From Thoreauomyces humboldtii (taxonomy: Eukaryota; Chytridiomycota; Chytridiomycetes; Spizellomycetales; Powellomycetaceae), in NCBI GenBank assembly GCA_027596035.1, contig JADGJA010000031.1, forward strand, positions 1-64,000: a stretch of DNA of 64,000 nt. Direction: 5' to 3'. Each line of letters starts with the position of its first letter. The stretch's first letter is position 1. A model generated the notes under the pieces. That model saw only the letters and a program-made list of their open reading frames with translations. It ran no database searches and was not told the DNA's origin. The position numbers and the translations under genes were made by a program. This document shows, piece after piece, positions 33,216-47,761 of this stretch.

Positions 33216-36041
33216 ATGTCTGAGCAAGAAAACGGGGAAGCAAACATCAGTGATCTGGCGAAGTCTTCCGGTCGCAAGGAGGCCAAGTCATGGTTGCCGG
33301 CTGTGCCCATTACGATTCTGGCGCCGATCCTGGTAGCCCTGGCATTGACAGCAACTCTCTTGCCTGTAGGTTGATCTCGGCTGTGAACTAGCGAGTTCTC
33401 ATCGACCCATGCTTACACGTGACCGCCGCAGAACACCTTCGTCATCAACCAAGCTTCGCAGGACAGCACAACCTACATTTCGCAGAAGTATCTCAATGTG
33501 TTGATGGCTAAGGTGAAGCTGATCGTCGTGAGAGCAGTATGGACTCGCTGCTAACCCTGCCGTTTGTATATTTACCCAGACCAAATCCGACGCGCAGGCA
33601 CCATTGAACAAGATTATCCCGTTGGTCAATTACTTGGGAGAAGTTCCGGGTATTGTGGAGATGTTCAGCGCTACGCAACCTCTCCACGGCTTGATCGACA
33701 AGTAAGCTGCTACAATCTTATTTTCCAGGCGACAGCCGTGTGTTTGCTGATAAAGTCGTTCTGACAAATCATAACAGTCCGGTCATCTCGAACCTTGCCA
33801 ACCTCAAACACAATTATGCGCTGGACGTGGTTCTTTGCGCAAACGCTGCTTGGAAACCCACCTATAGGTACAATCGGATTTCGATTACTTTCTGCCTGTC
33901 TTTGCTCAGCTGTCAACATTTGTTTTCCATAGCCCTACGAACAATCCTGGATACAACGCAGACTTTGCTAATACCATGGGCGTTTACAACGTTACGACTC
34001 TCGATTATGCATACTTCTCATGGGTTGGTTTCGGTTCTGGCGTGTTCCTTAGTCGCGAGACCGTCACGCTGACTCCTCATTTCAGGTCAACGTTGTCTCG
34101 AGCCCTAAGAACTTGTCTTTGGACAGCTTCTCGATTATCGATTCAGGCGGTAGTGTTTGCAAAGGAGATTTGATCAGTTGCATAGCTCATTACTGAGTAT
34201 ACCCTCTTCTCACCAGCTCCCTATAACCAGACAGGCTGGGATATCAACGCACAAAGTAAGTCTGCTCCTGACAAGTGCTCAATCGCAGCTGCACAAACTT
34301 ACAGAGGCTGCCAGCGTTTTTGCCGGACAAGACGAGTAGGCCAGGCAACCCTCTGATTTTCACGGTCAGTAATATTATGCCTCCCCCAGGTATGAATATT
34401 TTGCTCGTTGATTGTCTCATCAAAAAGAAAACGTTTTCACGAGTCGTACTCTTTCAGGCCTGATGCAGCTCGGTTTGGTCCCGCCGGCTACAGGGGCGTA
34501 CTTTTCCGGTATGAGGTCAATTCCTTTGATTTGCATGCAACAAATCTCAAACTTGGTCTCTATCCTGTGGTCATCTAGTCCAAGAAAACGCTGGTACGGC
34601 ACCGCACCTGGAATGATTGCCATGTTTTGCTCTAATCCGCCACCTTCGGTATTTTGCCAGGTCTTGTCATCGGCTATGTCAGTCAGCAGTTCTGGGCCGC
34701 CGGCACTACCGCCGAAACTGCTTTTCCTTTGTTCACCTGTCTCGGGGGTTTCCAAGTCACCACAACCTGGATTGAGATGCTGCAGGCGGCAAAGCCTCTG
34801 AACGGCTCAGTTGTAGCCATGTTCAATTCCACGTCCATCGGAGTCCTCGGAAGCAGCGAGATGGTCGTGAACAACACGGCATACAGACAGGCGGACGGTA
34901 GTGTGCTTTACGGCCAACCCGCGGTGGATCCCCTCACGGCCGCCTTCCAAGTCGAGATGTCAAAGAAATACTTGCTTGCGTTCGAGTGCAACCCGTTCTC
35001 CCCGCAAATTGCTCAGGCTACGAAAATCCTCGAGGCCAATCCCACCTATGAGCTCAGTGTCTCCGGGACGACATGGGTTAGTTTACTTTCACGTGAAATC
35101 GCCGTGTCCGCTGTTGCCGATTCTGAGCTCCTCTAACTTGCACCCTTTGATAGATTGTTAACGTCGACATTGTGCTTCTCGGCACCAACGACTATGCTCT
35201 TTTGATGCTTGCGGTGCCCAGAACTACGGTAAAGATTACCCGCCCCAGCTCCGCCAGCCGTCCCTTCTTTGATAGCATGCTCCTTCTCCCGTCCTTTACC
35301 ACCCCCATGCTTCGGTTCGACTCATGCACTGGTCTCATCGTCCCCTTTCACATAGGTGTACGGAGAGATCGACCGAGCCCGTGCGAAGGCTCAAGCCCTG
35401 TCGATCGGAATCAGTTGCGCCATGGCCTTCATCGTGGCGGGAGTCTTCGTTCTGGTTGTCCTGCCACTTTCCGCTCTCGTTCGACAGATGACCCAGCTCA
35501 CAAAGTTCGACTTTGGTTCCCTCGAATCGTCCGGTGCCCTCGACAAGCGTTCGTGGGTGTGGGAGGTGAGATTTCTGGAGTGAGAGGAAAGCCGTGAAAC
35601 CGAGCTCAGGAGATGACAGCTGAAAACCTGTTCTCCTATTTCTCGCATTCAGCTCCGTCAAGTGCAGATTGTCTTGTGAGTACTTGCCTGCAGTGTGATA
35701 AGCTTGGAAGAAAGGTTTTACTAACGATCAATTCCTTCATTACAGCGCTATGATGGTCAAAGCTTTGTATGTATACGACCTTGCACGTGTGAACTACTGT
35801 TTACTCACGTAACATTTCTTTTCATTACCCATGCAGTGCTGGTGCCATCAAGAAGAACAAGGTATGGATTGCCTTGCGGCTCTGATTCCAGTTCACGCGG
35901 CAGGATTCTGACGTGAAGGATCTATGATAGGACATTGTCGGAAGCCGCCAGACACCAAGCAGCAGCAACGCCGGCGGCGGCGACAAACCCCGTCAGCTGG
36001 GAGCATCTTCCCGAGCGTTGCCCTTGACTGCTGATCACTGA
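33216..36041 (+). CDS. Two-helix membrane sensor without an output domain
   Basis: Starts MSEQENGEANISDLAKSS, then a hydrophobic helix (AVPITILAPILVALALTATLLP), then a large outward-facing domain spread over many small exons (33430-35340). It includes QKYLNVLMAKV, LNKIIPLVNYLGEVPGI, YNVTTLDYAYFSW, TTWIEMLQAAKPLNGSVVAMF and many N-x-S/T sites. A second helix (ISCAMAFIVAGVFVLVVLPLSAL) is followed by a HAMP-like helix and a LRQVQIVF...AMMVKAFAGAIKKNK segment. After a basic Ser/Gly tail the chain ends at TGA 36039-36041. The layout is that of a Cache-type sensor feeding a kinase or cyclase, but no such catalytic domain follows: the next gene is on the other strand 370 bases on. More than ten introns of 50-90 bases; only the span is claimed. 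Ligand unknown. Confidence 0.6.
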
Positions 36042-36408
36042 TCTGGACATGGATAGAGGAGCTAGGAGGACTTGGAATTCGGAATTCAAACCGGGGTGGT
36101 AACCTCGATGGACACGTTGGAAAGCACGAGAGGAAAGGTGGAATCGCTTTTTGAGAGTAACGTTGTCTGAAAGGGCTTCGGTGATGTGGTATTTTTGTGA
36201 AATGAAAACGGGACATGAAAAGCACATAAAGAGTTTCATGGATTTTAGGGGGTTCAGCACTGGCAGAAGGATGAGCTCGGTTGCTTCTTGCAGCGGAGCT
36301 TTCCAGAAGCGGTTCCAGCCGCGATTTCCTTGTACTTGATACATGGACGGGAAGCCAGTTGAGTGACCGATTCTTCAGTTTTGGTCGATCGCATGTGTAG
36401 GATCATAT

Positions 36409-37028
36409 CTAGCTTGTTGTGGCAGTGGTCGCGTCTTGCTCGACGGCCTTCTTGTCGGAGTGACCAAGACCCATCGCTGGTGCTGTGTCCCCGAAGTTCA
36501 ATCATACGCTTCTAGATGTTTCTTGATGCCCAAACGTACCGATAACATCTCGAACGCGTTGCTTGAGAACCTTCATTTCTGGGAACCCTCCGTCGGACTG
36601 CGAGAGCGTGTGAACCGCCGAGGGAGGTAGAACGCCATCATGGAATCGATACCTTCCTGTCCCAAAGTTGACTAATCCCTTCTTCTGTGCAGATACGCAC
36701 GGTGAACGTGCCTGATGGCCCCGGTTGCAGGGCGACCTCCCCGAGCTCTTTCTCAAACGTCGTCAAAAGCTCCTGGGCCGTCCATGCCGCTGCATACGTC
36801 TACATGAGAACTGTGCGACGGTGACGAGAGGAACAGTGGCAATCGGGGTCCTAAATCACCTCGCAACATCCACCGGCAGCCTGGGCAGTATTCCACCTCT
36901 GAAATGGTTCAAATGGGAATAAGTGTTGCAGTGTGACCCCAGCCTTACGCTCCGGTTGCCTTGATCATCGTAAGCTCCCCAGCAGACTTACCGATTCGTG
37001 GATACTTTATCGTCGCTGGTGTTGACAT
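36409..37028 (-). CDS. SelW/Rdx-family thioredoxin-like protein (Cys form)
   Basis: Model complement(join(36409..36482,36540..36597,36653..36789,36860..36898,36992..37028)), 114 residues; all five exons close in phase. The chain starts MSTPATIKYPRIEVEYCPGC, giving a C-x-x-C redox motif at Cys17 and Cys20 where some animals have selenocysteine. It continues RWMLRAAWTAQELLTTF, LGEVALQPGPSGTF, LWDRKSDGGFPEMKVLKQR and VRDVIAPAMGLGHSDKK. These are the hallmark blocks of the Rdx group (GGFPExKxLKQRVRD, LGHSD). The protein is probably a cytosolic redox factor. Because no exon is longer than 137 bases the gene is invisible to simple open-frame searches. Confidence 0.9.
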
Positions 37029-37598
37029 TGTCCTAAGTCACATACACGGTTCGATTCGGTATCGTCTTCAAAGCCGAAATACAAGCCGGCCATGTCCGTA
37101 TCTCTCGGACATCTTCCCGCTGTCAAACAATCGACCGTTGCCGCCGTTGCCGTTGAGGCCGTCTGGAGGCCGCGAGTGTCGGGTGGATTGGAACGCTCAC
37201 GAGACAATAAACTCTACACAGTGCACTGAAGGTTTGCGCTATTTCCTTGACCATTCAAGGTTGTTACTGGTCATCGCGAACCTAGCTCGCGCGAATCGGC
37301 GCGATAATATGCCTGAGTGGACAGCTCTGGGCATATCGGCACAACGTGCAGGACTTGCAGGTCATCATCAGGTGCAGTGTTGAGCCCCACTCGATAGTGA
37401 GTTCGTTCTGCCTGTGATATGGCTGTAGAAATAGGCCATAAAAGGTGACGGTTCCAAATTGCAGGAATTTAAATTACAACAACACACAGGTATAAAAAAG
37501 AGGGGGGCAAGAAAAAGGGTAAATACATAAGGGATATCGACTACTATCATATGAGGAACTGTGGAAAAGACGGGAGGCATTCCGGAAGGACTATACTA
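37029..37598. other. Intergenic region
   Basis: 5' flank of the Rdx gene and 3' flank of the homeodomain gene. No gene recognised; A-rich stretch at about 37480-37520. Confidence 0.45.
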
Positions 37599-39171
37599 TC
37601 AGGCAAACGCGTAGTAGGACGGTTCAAACTGGCAGCCTTCTTCGGTGATGGCGTCCAGTCCTACATCTAATCTTCCACCTCCCCCACGAGCGTAGAACAG
37701 CGACGCATTCGGGTAGGCGACCGAGAAGGCGGGAGGGGCTGCAATCGAGTGTCGTCTCCGAGTCGGTTCGAAGGTGGGATAAGGCATCTGATTGGCGGCG
37801 GATAGGACTTCCAGCTCGTCGAAACTTTGAGATCGAATAAGCTGAGGTGGCGCCTGAGGTTGGTAGTTGAAGGGCATGAAATGGTTGAGAGCAGGGTACA
37901 TGGCCGCCAGTAACGGATTAGTAACTGCGTCTGACGAGGAGATCCCTAAGGCTGTCTGTGCGACGCTGGCTGAAGGCGCGCTGCCAAGAAAGTACTGGGT
38001 AGGAAGAGGCTGATCTTGAAGACAAGTAAAATGCGGCTGGTCGTCTCGGAGGGTGCAGGTTTTCGCAGGCTGATCCAAAACGGTGAGATCTTGCATGGAT
38101 GACAGCTCAAACTCTCCGTCAAGCACGGCATGTTGGTGCGTGGGATCGAGAGGGGAAGGCAGTGATGCTAGACGAGCATCCCTATGCTCGGGCAAGTTGT
38201 GGGGCACGTAACCACATGAACAGGAACCCCAAAGCTCAGCGATCGACATGTCTGGTGTATTGTAGCCAGGCATTGAATAATCTGGATGATGATGTCAGCC
38301 ATGAAAGACTGCTGGATCCGTAGCAAGACTACATAAGCTTACCGGAGAGTTGTACCATTGGATCGATGGTGGTATAGAGCTCGTATGGTCCGGGTTTGGA
38401 GTAGAGCAAGTCTTCCGTCCCGTGCAATTCCTCGAGACAAGGGTTTGTAGGGGTTCGGTCCCCTGAAAGTGGCTCGCCGGCGACTAGTGTCGGGCTCGGG
38501 TACGGCGGGGAAGGGACGCTTTGCTGCTTAGGTGCAGCCGGGTACGGTACATGTCGAGTCGTACTGGTCTTCGCCGCGGTCGAAGATACCGACCCTCGGC
38601 GACGGACGGGCTTTGATGTTACTGCATCTGACTTGGCTTCTTGGAGAGTGCAAGTTTCTTTAACTTCAATCATAGGCTTGTCTGTAACCATAGACTCTTC
38701 CTCTGTATTGAACTTTTGAGATGCTCGAAGGGTTCGCTTATGCTTTGCACGTCTGCAGAAGCGACAGGACAACAAAATTTAGTATATGACTTTGCAAGCT
38801 AAGGACCTCTTAGGATTCATCAAGTACCTATTTTGGAACCAGATCTGCACGTTGCGTTCAGGGATCCCAAGACTCTCCCCCAGTTTGCCTCGTGCGTTGT
38901 TGTTAGGCGTGGGTTCTGCCTCAAAAGCCGTTTCTAGTACACGCAGCTGCTCGGCGTCAAGTACACGTCGTTTCTTTTTGGATTTCTCGCCGGCAACACT
39001 CGTAGTGGACTCGTTGCCGTTGCCGCCATGGCAGCTATCCTCTTGTGCTGGATGGGGTTGCGATGGCTCTTGGTCACTTTGTTGTGAGAGAGCCGCAAGA
39101 AGAGCGATGCTGTCATAAATGTCTTGACGCGTGACCAGCGCTGGATCGATCGGGGAACACATGGCGTCCAT
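37599..39171 (-). CDS. Homeodomain transcription factor
   Basis: Model complement(join(37599..38281,38343..38752,38828..39171)), 478 residues. The homeodomain spans about residues 64-122: KKKRRVLDAEQLRVLETAFEAEP, NNARGKLGESLG, and helix 3 NVQIWFQNRRAKHKR, with the conserved Trp, Phe, Asn and Arg. An intron interrupts the codon of the first Arg after WFQN, a common place for homeobox introns. It is a standard 60-residue domain, not the TALE type (no three-residue loop insertion). The rest is low in complexity, rich in Ser, Pro, Thr and Gln, and likely holds activation regions. The ATG at 39171 is the first in frame. Targets are unknown. It faces a long upstream region of 2.2 kb, which could hold regulatory sites. 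Confidence 0.88.
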
Positions 39172-41406
39172 ACTTTCGTACAAGATCCCCCTTCGGTCAA
39201 TGAATACGAAAAGGCGAGGAAAGTCGAGGTGTGCACCGGCTCAGTTTGGATGAATGCGGTCGCGGCGCGAAAAGGGAACAGAAAATACGGCGAGTAATAC
39301 GGTTGAGTGTTTGAAACCGGACCAGGAATGAAAGGGAGGCAGGGGGACCGCTGCGCAGCTATAAGAAGCCGGAAAAGGACCTGAACCTGTACCCAGTACG
39401 TTGCGACGGGGACGAGGAGCGGGTGGTACAGGGTTCCCGGGAACCTGGAGAAGGTCATGCGTTCCGTTCTCCGAGCGGTTTTCGGAGATGAATAACGACT
39501 CGATCCATGGGTTCGTCGAAGCTCAAGACGTCCGTACTTGCAGAACCGCCGTCCCACGCGCGGGATTGCTATCGTTCAGGACGCTTCGTCCTACGCGTGG
39601 CTTTCCTCTGTGCACCCCACGCGTCAAAGCGCAGCACGGTTTTAGACAGGCTCTCGCCACCCTCGATCAATCGCATAGAGTCACTTTTGCACAAAGTTCC
39701 CCAAGTCCAAGACTCCCGACCCTCGAGCACTCCGTCAAGCATGTCTCTGGCTTTCGACGATATCAATGCAGATTCATTTTTCCGCGGCATGTCCGCCATG
39801 AATTGTTGCTGCTAGCTTTGCATGCATTCCAATGGCGAGCGCATCTACATGTACAGGACGAGACCCGCAAGGCCGATATATGCTAATGGAAGTGAGTACG
39901 TAGTTTTCATTGCATGTACAGTATACACTCCACATCGATCGGAACTGTCACATCACGGCAAGGCACTCAGCGGAATTGTATGAGTGTCCATTGCTCGATG
40001 TCCATTGTTCTCAAGTAAGTCTCATTGTTCCCTATTATTCTTGAGATTTTCAGTGCGGCATCTGGAACAAGGAATCCAGGTGATCGCAGGGGACGTCATT
40101 TGTCCAACAAGCGGTTGCGCCTCCTTTGCGGTTCTTGTGTGGTCCCCTGGAATAGGATTCCTCGCGTCATACAGTGTTAAGTGGTACTCCATGATCTTTC
40201 TGTAAAACCTGCAGCTTTACCCATACAGGTACCTTGAGAAGTTAGGAATTGGCTGGTCTTTGAGCTGTACCGTCCCGGTAATATGAATAGCAGATCGACA
40301 CGTTTGAGCAGGCGTGAACACTGGAACGGGTAGCGTTCCAACCTTTCCTTGCCAGCGACCACATCCGGAAGAGTGCATGATTCTATTATTCCGTGCTGCA
40401 AGTGGCACTAACGATGAATAGAAGGTCCAAGCGCACACAGTGCATTGACTGGTCCAGATGGATGGACCAAGCAGCAACAGGACTAGATTAACGGACATCA
40501 GAATTTTGGCACCCGGAAATAAGGCCAGCGGGTAGCCTCGTTGAAGAGCATAAAAGAATAAGCGAGCCTACCGTTATCAGCCTGGCTGTTAGTGGATGCT
40601 TAGGGACAAAGATAACAGTACCGAGGTTTCTTGACAATTGCCTCTATATCACTAGCCCACAAAGACGCTGAATTCCAGTCTTTGCGAAAGGGGAAACTTT
40701 AGCGCCAGAGAATCGTCGTTTTCGATGCAAGAGATTGCTGAGCGAAGCGATCAAGGAACGTGACATAAATATCGATGTGGTATTGAGGAGCAACCCATCC
40801 ATGAGGAAAATTCTATGATTGAAGGCGTGACTATGAAGGCGCTCCCAAAGAGAAGCGTCTTGAAGCAATCAGTTTCACCCTCTCTCATCTGTTACTGACC
40901 AATGTAGCATCTTCCATTCGCCGCAAACCGACGATATCTTCCCAGGTAACAAGCATCGAGTTTGTTTCGGCCCTTCCCTCCCCCGGAGGTGGTCAGTCTT
41001 CAGGTGCGTACGTTTTGTTGACCTCAGAGCAACCTGCGCAACGCAGCTACCACGTAGAGTCAACTCAACGCGAGCACGCACACAAATATTTCGACACCTT
41101 GTTGCTCATTGTGACTCACTGGAACGAGCCAGCCCGCACGTTATCTTGGGCCTGCCTGTCCGTATCCATTGCGAAGTATCTTGCAGGTGATACTGTACCT
41201 CTTGAAGCATGAGAGGTCAACAATGCGCTGGGATCTCCTTGCCGATCTCCGTCGGCCCGGAGTATTTCTCAAGCGTTAAAAAAACGGAGAGCGCTATTTT
41301 GGGACATTCTTCTATTCGTTCCATTTTCATTCTCAACACGTTTGCTGTTCCTCTCGAGCTTGCTTGTCAGCGTTTACTGGCCTACTCTGGCTTTTTCCCG
41401 AAAAGA
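39172..41406. other. Long intergenic region between homeodomain and MFS genes
   Basis: 2.2 kb between two divergent genes. Small open frames occur (for example minus 40217-40498 starting MSVNLVLLLLGPSIW and plus 39507-39815), but none has recognisable motifs or a closed exon chain. Could be extended regulatory sequence or a non-coding transcript. Confidence 0.45.
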
Positions 41407-43432
41407 ATGCCAGAATACGATGTACAGGAGCTACAGCTCGTCCGTCGTCTCGACAAGCGCATAATACCCGTTCTGGTCTTTCTATATCTTGCATCGGTGA
41501 TTGTAAGTCACATGGAGTCCAGATGATGAACCCGATCTTGACTTTAAGCTGACCAAAATAATCGGGGGATGTGATTTGATCTTAGGACACAGGCACGCAG
41601 TTCCATGCACGAGTAACAAAGCAATCGACCCGATCTGGTGCCCAGCTTGATCTCGGAGCGACAGATCGGTCATTTGCGCTGGCGCTCGTCGCGTACGGAA
41701 TCTCCTCGTTCCTTTTCGTGGGGTAAGTCGGGTGGAATGAACGAATGAACGGGAGGAATGCAGAAGCCGACCACATTGCCACGGAGAGATAACCAAACGA
41801 AAAGCAAAAAAAAACAACTAACTTTCAACTCTCAACCCAGACCTTCCACCTTCGGTTTTCGAAAATTCGGACCCGCGAAATGGTTTGCCGGCATGCTCAG
41901 CGTCTGGGGCCTCATTACCGCAGCGGCTGCAGCAACCCAAAGCATGCCTGGATGGGTGTTCGTGAAGGTCTTGCTTGGCGGCTTGCAAGCCGGGTGAGCA
42001 TGTGTCGGTCCACCGCGAACTCGCGAACCTTATCCTGATAGCTTGTGCGCCGCTTGCAGGTTTCTGCCGGGAATCATGCTTTATATCCTGTCTTTCTACA
42101 CGAGGGAGGAATGGGCAACTCGAATGTCATGGGTTGTTTCGTCGGCCACCATCGCCGAGGCATTTTTGGGGGTGTTTGCGGACTGGGGCACACAGTTCGA
42201 TGGCGCAGCAGGACTCGGGATCTGGAGATGGTGGGTAACGAATCCATGAATAGTGGTCCTGCTTTCATTAGCTCACACGTTGTTTAATTCGTAGGATGTT
42301 TGTCTGCAATGGTGTTTTCAGCATGGTTGCTGGGGTTACAGCTTTCATCCTTCTTCCGGACTATCCAGAGACATGTCATTTTCTCACACCGGCAGATAGA
42401 GTGCTCGCGATAGCCAGGGGTCACGACGGGTCGGAAGGAGGACATGCGCATGACTCGGACGATGACGCTCACCGCCAGACGTCCCTTGTTCCTAAGCTTC
42501 GACCTCCGCGCATCAAGTTCGCCACCGGACAACTTTTCGAAGCCGTGACGGACGCTCGCAATTGGCTGTTCGCGGGTGCCTTCTTCTCTATATCCGTCAC
42601 ACTGGACGTTCTGGTCACACTCGGACCTGAGGTCGCAGCTGCGTCATTCACTCTGACGTCCGCATTCCTGGAATCCAACGAAAACGACCCGACAGCAGTC
42701 GCTGCAGCTATCGAAGCCGCGGAAACAGGCACCCGCCACGCCCGGATGGTCGCGGCCATCCCGTTCCTCATCGGCGGACTGACAGCATACGTCTGCGCTT
42801 GGAACTCTGACCGTACCGGCGATCGAGCGTTGCATGCCACCATCCCGCTGATGGTGTCTTCCGTCGGTTTCGCAATCCTCGCATTCGTTCCTGTTTCCGC
42901 AACAGGGGCAGGCCTGGTCCGCTACGTTCTTGGACTCCTTCCAGCCACGGCCGGCGTCGTTGCGGCCTTTCCCTGTCTCCTTTCATACGCGCTGGACAAG
43001 GCGCAGGGTGATACGTCCCGAGTTGCCGTCGCGGCGATGACCTTCTCTTTCGGACAAGCCTTCTCTCCAGCTCTCGCATCACCTGGATCCCTTCTCCTTC
43101 CCGACCCGGCCTCGACGTCCGTGCATGCCGTCGGAGCGGGCATCTGCGCCATCGGGATCGCTTTCTCTGCCTTTTGCGTGCTTTTGATCCGTTGGCTTTA
43201 CCGTCGTGAGGAGACGCAGATGTGGGGAAAGGGACCGGGACTTCGGAGACTTCTGAACGACGCGGACGAGGGCAAAGCATGGGACGTGGAGCTGTCGCAG
43301 GCGGACATGTTCGTCGGCGGGGAGGAGAGGAGGCTGTCTAGAGGAAGGAAAGCAAGCGTGAAGGTTGCAGGGGCGAAGCGGGCGGACAGGAGGGATAGTG
43401 ATTGGGACTTGCAGCAATATGCCACCGGGTAG
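41407..43432 (+). CDS. MFS transporter, anion:cation symporter (ACS) family
   Basis: Model join(41407..41502,41586..41722,41841..41993,42060..42230,42295..43432), 564 residues, all phases closed. The start MPEYDVQELQLVRRLDKRIIPVL is the usual N-terminus and first helix of fungal ACS (allantoate/nicotinate-type) carriers. Later blocks fit: GPAKWFAGMLSVWGLITAA, VKVLLGGLQAGFLPGIMLYILSFY, then FILLPDYPET before the central loop. The second half has six more helices and a charged cytoplasmic tail rich in Arg, Lys and Asp. The loop after the first helix (DTGTQFHARVTKQS) departs from the common DRxNIGNA motif, so the substrate may differ from known members. A carboxylate or related anion is likely but not certain. 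Confidence 0.85.
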
Positions 43433-43842
43433 CTGTTGTAGGATGATGGTTGATGGTGACGGACGAGGAATTGAAGAGCTTTGCATCCGGGCGGAATCAA
43501 GTGTATCTGAAGCATCGTATCGAAACAAAGGCTCCACTGATCTATTCAAGCAACCAAGAACGATCGGATCTTTCACCTACCTTTACGGTTTTTTTCGAAG
43601 GCGCATAATACAGCACAATATACTGCTCTCAACGAGCGGGGCTGTCTGAAGCCTCCAGATTAGGCTGCACAGCCAGCCCATCCATCCGGAATGACGACGG
43701 GGCGATGCACGCACGACATACCGTTGTGGTCTCGCCCCCCCTTTCGCTCTCCGCTCACTTACTCATTCCACTCACGAGCGCTTCCTCACAAACTCGAGAA
43801 GCTAGTCGTACATCTGTGTCTGCATCATCATCCATCATCATC
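43433..43842. other. Intergenic region
   Basis: Short spacer between two plus-strand genes; no gene recognised. Confidence 0.45.
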
Positions 43843-44325
43843 ATGTCACTATCCCGCTCTGCGTTCCTACACGTCCGGGCAGTCCGTAGCCATGTCATCT
43901 TGTCGCCCAACCGTCGCGTTCACACCTCCCACCGAGACTCCTCCCCGCACACTTCCCCGTCCCAAACACAATCCCCACCACGGATAGCCAGACCCGACAT
44001 GCGACCGCACCTCGCCGCGCTCGGAAAGACCACCGCCGGAGCACGGGTCCTCGCCGCCATCGCCAACGACCCGGCCATAGCGCACGCAACAGCCAAACTG
44101 GGCCGGGCCCTCAAAGACGGTGGCTACCTCGACCACGCGGAACCACCCACGGCCGCTGACGAGCGACACGAGAACGTGAGGAGAGGGTTCGAGCACGTGG
44201 CCGGTCTGCTGGAGAGGGACGGGGCCGTGGAGGAGGGCCAGGACGTGGATCCCAACGGGATACTCACCGCTCCCGAAGCCCTGCGGAAGCATGCCGAGGC
44301 CGCCAGGTCCAAGACCGAACGGTGA
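43843..44325 (+). CDS. Small protein with probable mitochondrial targeting sequence
   Basis: Not recognised. The ATG at 43843 gives 160 residues. The N-terminus MSLSRSAFLHVRAVRSHVILS is rich in Arg and Ser and lacks acidic residues, a typical mitochondrial presequence. The remainder is soluble and helical (GKTTAGARVLAAIANDPAIAHATAKLGRALKDGGYLD, then ENVRRGFEHVAGLLERDG), ending KHAEAARSKTER. The same frame is open upstream to 43705, but the presequence favours the ATG used. No introns. Base composition is GC-rich in the third codon position like neighbouring genes, which supports coding. Confidence 0.6.
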   Translation: MSLSRSAFLHVRAVRSHVILSPNRRVHTSHRDSSPHTSPSQTQSPPRIARPDMRPHLAALGKTTAGARVLAAIANDPAIAHATAKLGRALKDGGYLDHAEPPTAADERHENVRRGFEHVAGLLERDGAVEEGQDVDPNGILTAPEALRKHAEAARSKTER

Positions 44326-44954
44326 AAGAGGGAACCCTTGGACAAATACCCTCTTGCATTAGTCTCTCCCATCTCCATTGCATATAGAACGCTAACTTAT
44401 ACGAAACAATAATACAACCCTAATTCGCTGATGAAGACGTCCACGTGGTCCTCCCCGTCCAGTCGTGGCGGACCGACAACGATCATGTCTCCGCGCGAGA
44501 ATAGCTGAGGCATATGCATGCTATGATGCTCTATCGTTTCTTGACCGAGCGGAAACATTGAACTTTTGTCAGTTTCTTGATTCTGTACACTGACCTATAA
44601 AAGCCCGAGCCAGACCGGTCCCCTTCGAGGCCGAGGTCGTTGATGTTCGGCCTAGCCGGATTCGCGATCGTGGTACACGGAAGAACCGAATGCGCTGGGA
44701 GCACACTCCTGGGCCCCCTTCCTCGCCCGCCTTCTGCCGGGACTCTTTGTCGCGCGAGAGGCACGGCGGCCGTAGTGGCACAGCGCGACGTGTCCCTTCG
44801 GGTGACGGGACACGCGTGACGCTCAGCGACGCATTGATGAGTTTGACCTTGCCCAGAGTGGCAGATGCTCAGTAGTCAACCTTGGTTTTCGCAATGTAAG
44901 GATGGCTATCGAAGATAGGACGTGAGCCTTGGATGAGCGACGTCCGCCAGGTTC
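44326..44954. other. Intergenic region between convergent genes
   Basis: 3' flanks of the small mitochondrial-type gene and of DHX35; overlapping open frames near 44530-44780 show no family resemblance. Confidence 0.45.
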
Positions 44955-47454
<2,500 letters not shown>

Positions 47455-47761
47455 TGCGCTTCTGTGTCTGGCGCTGATGCGTTTGAGTTGATGTAGAACA
47501 GGGAGTGCTCTCCATGGGCAGTGAGTGATGTGGGGAACTGTGCCAGACCAAGCCCTCCTGGCGCAGCATCTCATGTTCTGCGGCTCAGGCCGTGCACATC
47601 GCTTCAACCCTCAACAGCAGGAAGCCCACTGCCAATCCGCGCAGCTGTGATCGTAACCTCTCGCTCTGACGAACCGACCGAAAGGTATGCCCGGCCACTT
47701 ACGAGTGATATGGTATCGTGATAGTCGTATAGGCTGATGTCTCATCTCGCACCCGCCCAGA
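47455..47761. promoter_or_regulatory. Divergent promoter of DHX35 and SEC12 genes
   Basis: 307 bases between opposite start codons; no TATA box found. Confidence 0.35.

Noticed and set aside
40217..40498. Possible small secreted protein starting MSVNLVLLLLGPSIW
   Set aside because: Hydrophobic start only; no closed exon chain, no recognisable domain, weak composition support.
42768..43280. Arg-rich minus-strand frame inside the MFS gene
   Set aside because: No homology or promoter; the plus-strand transporter frame explains the openness.
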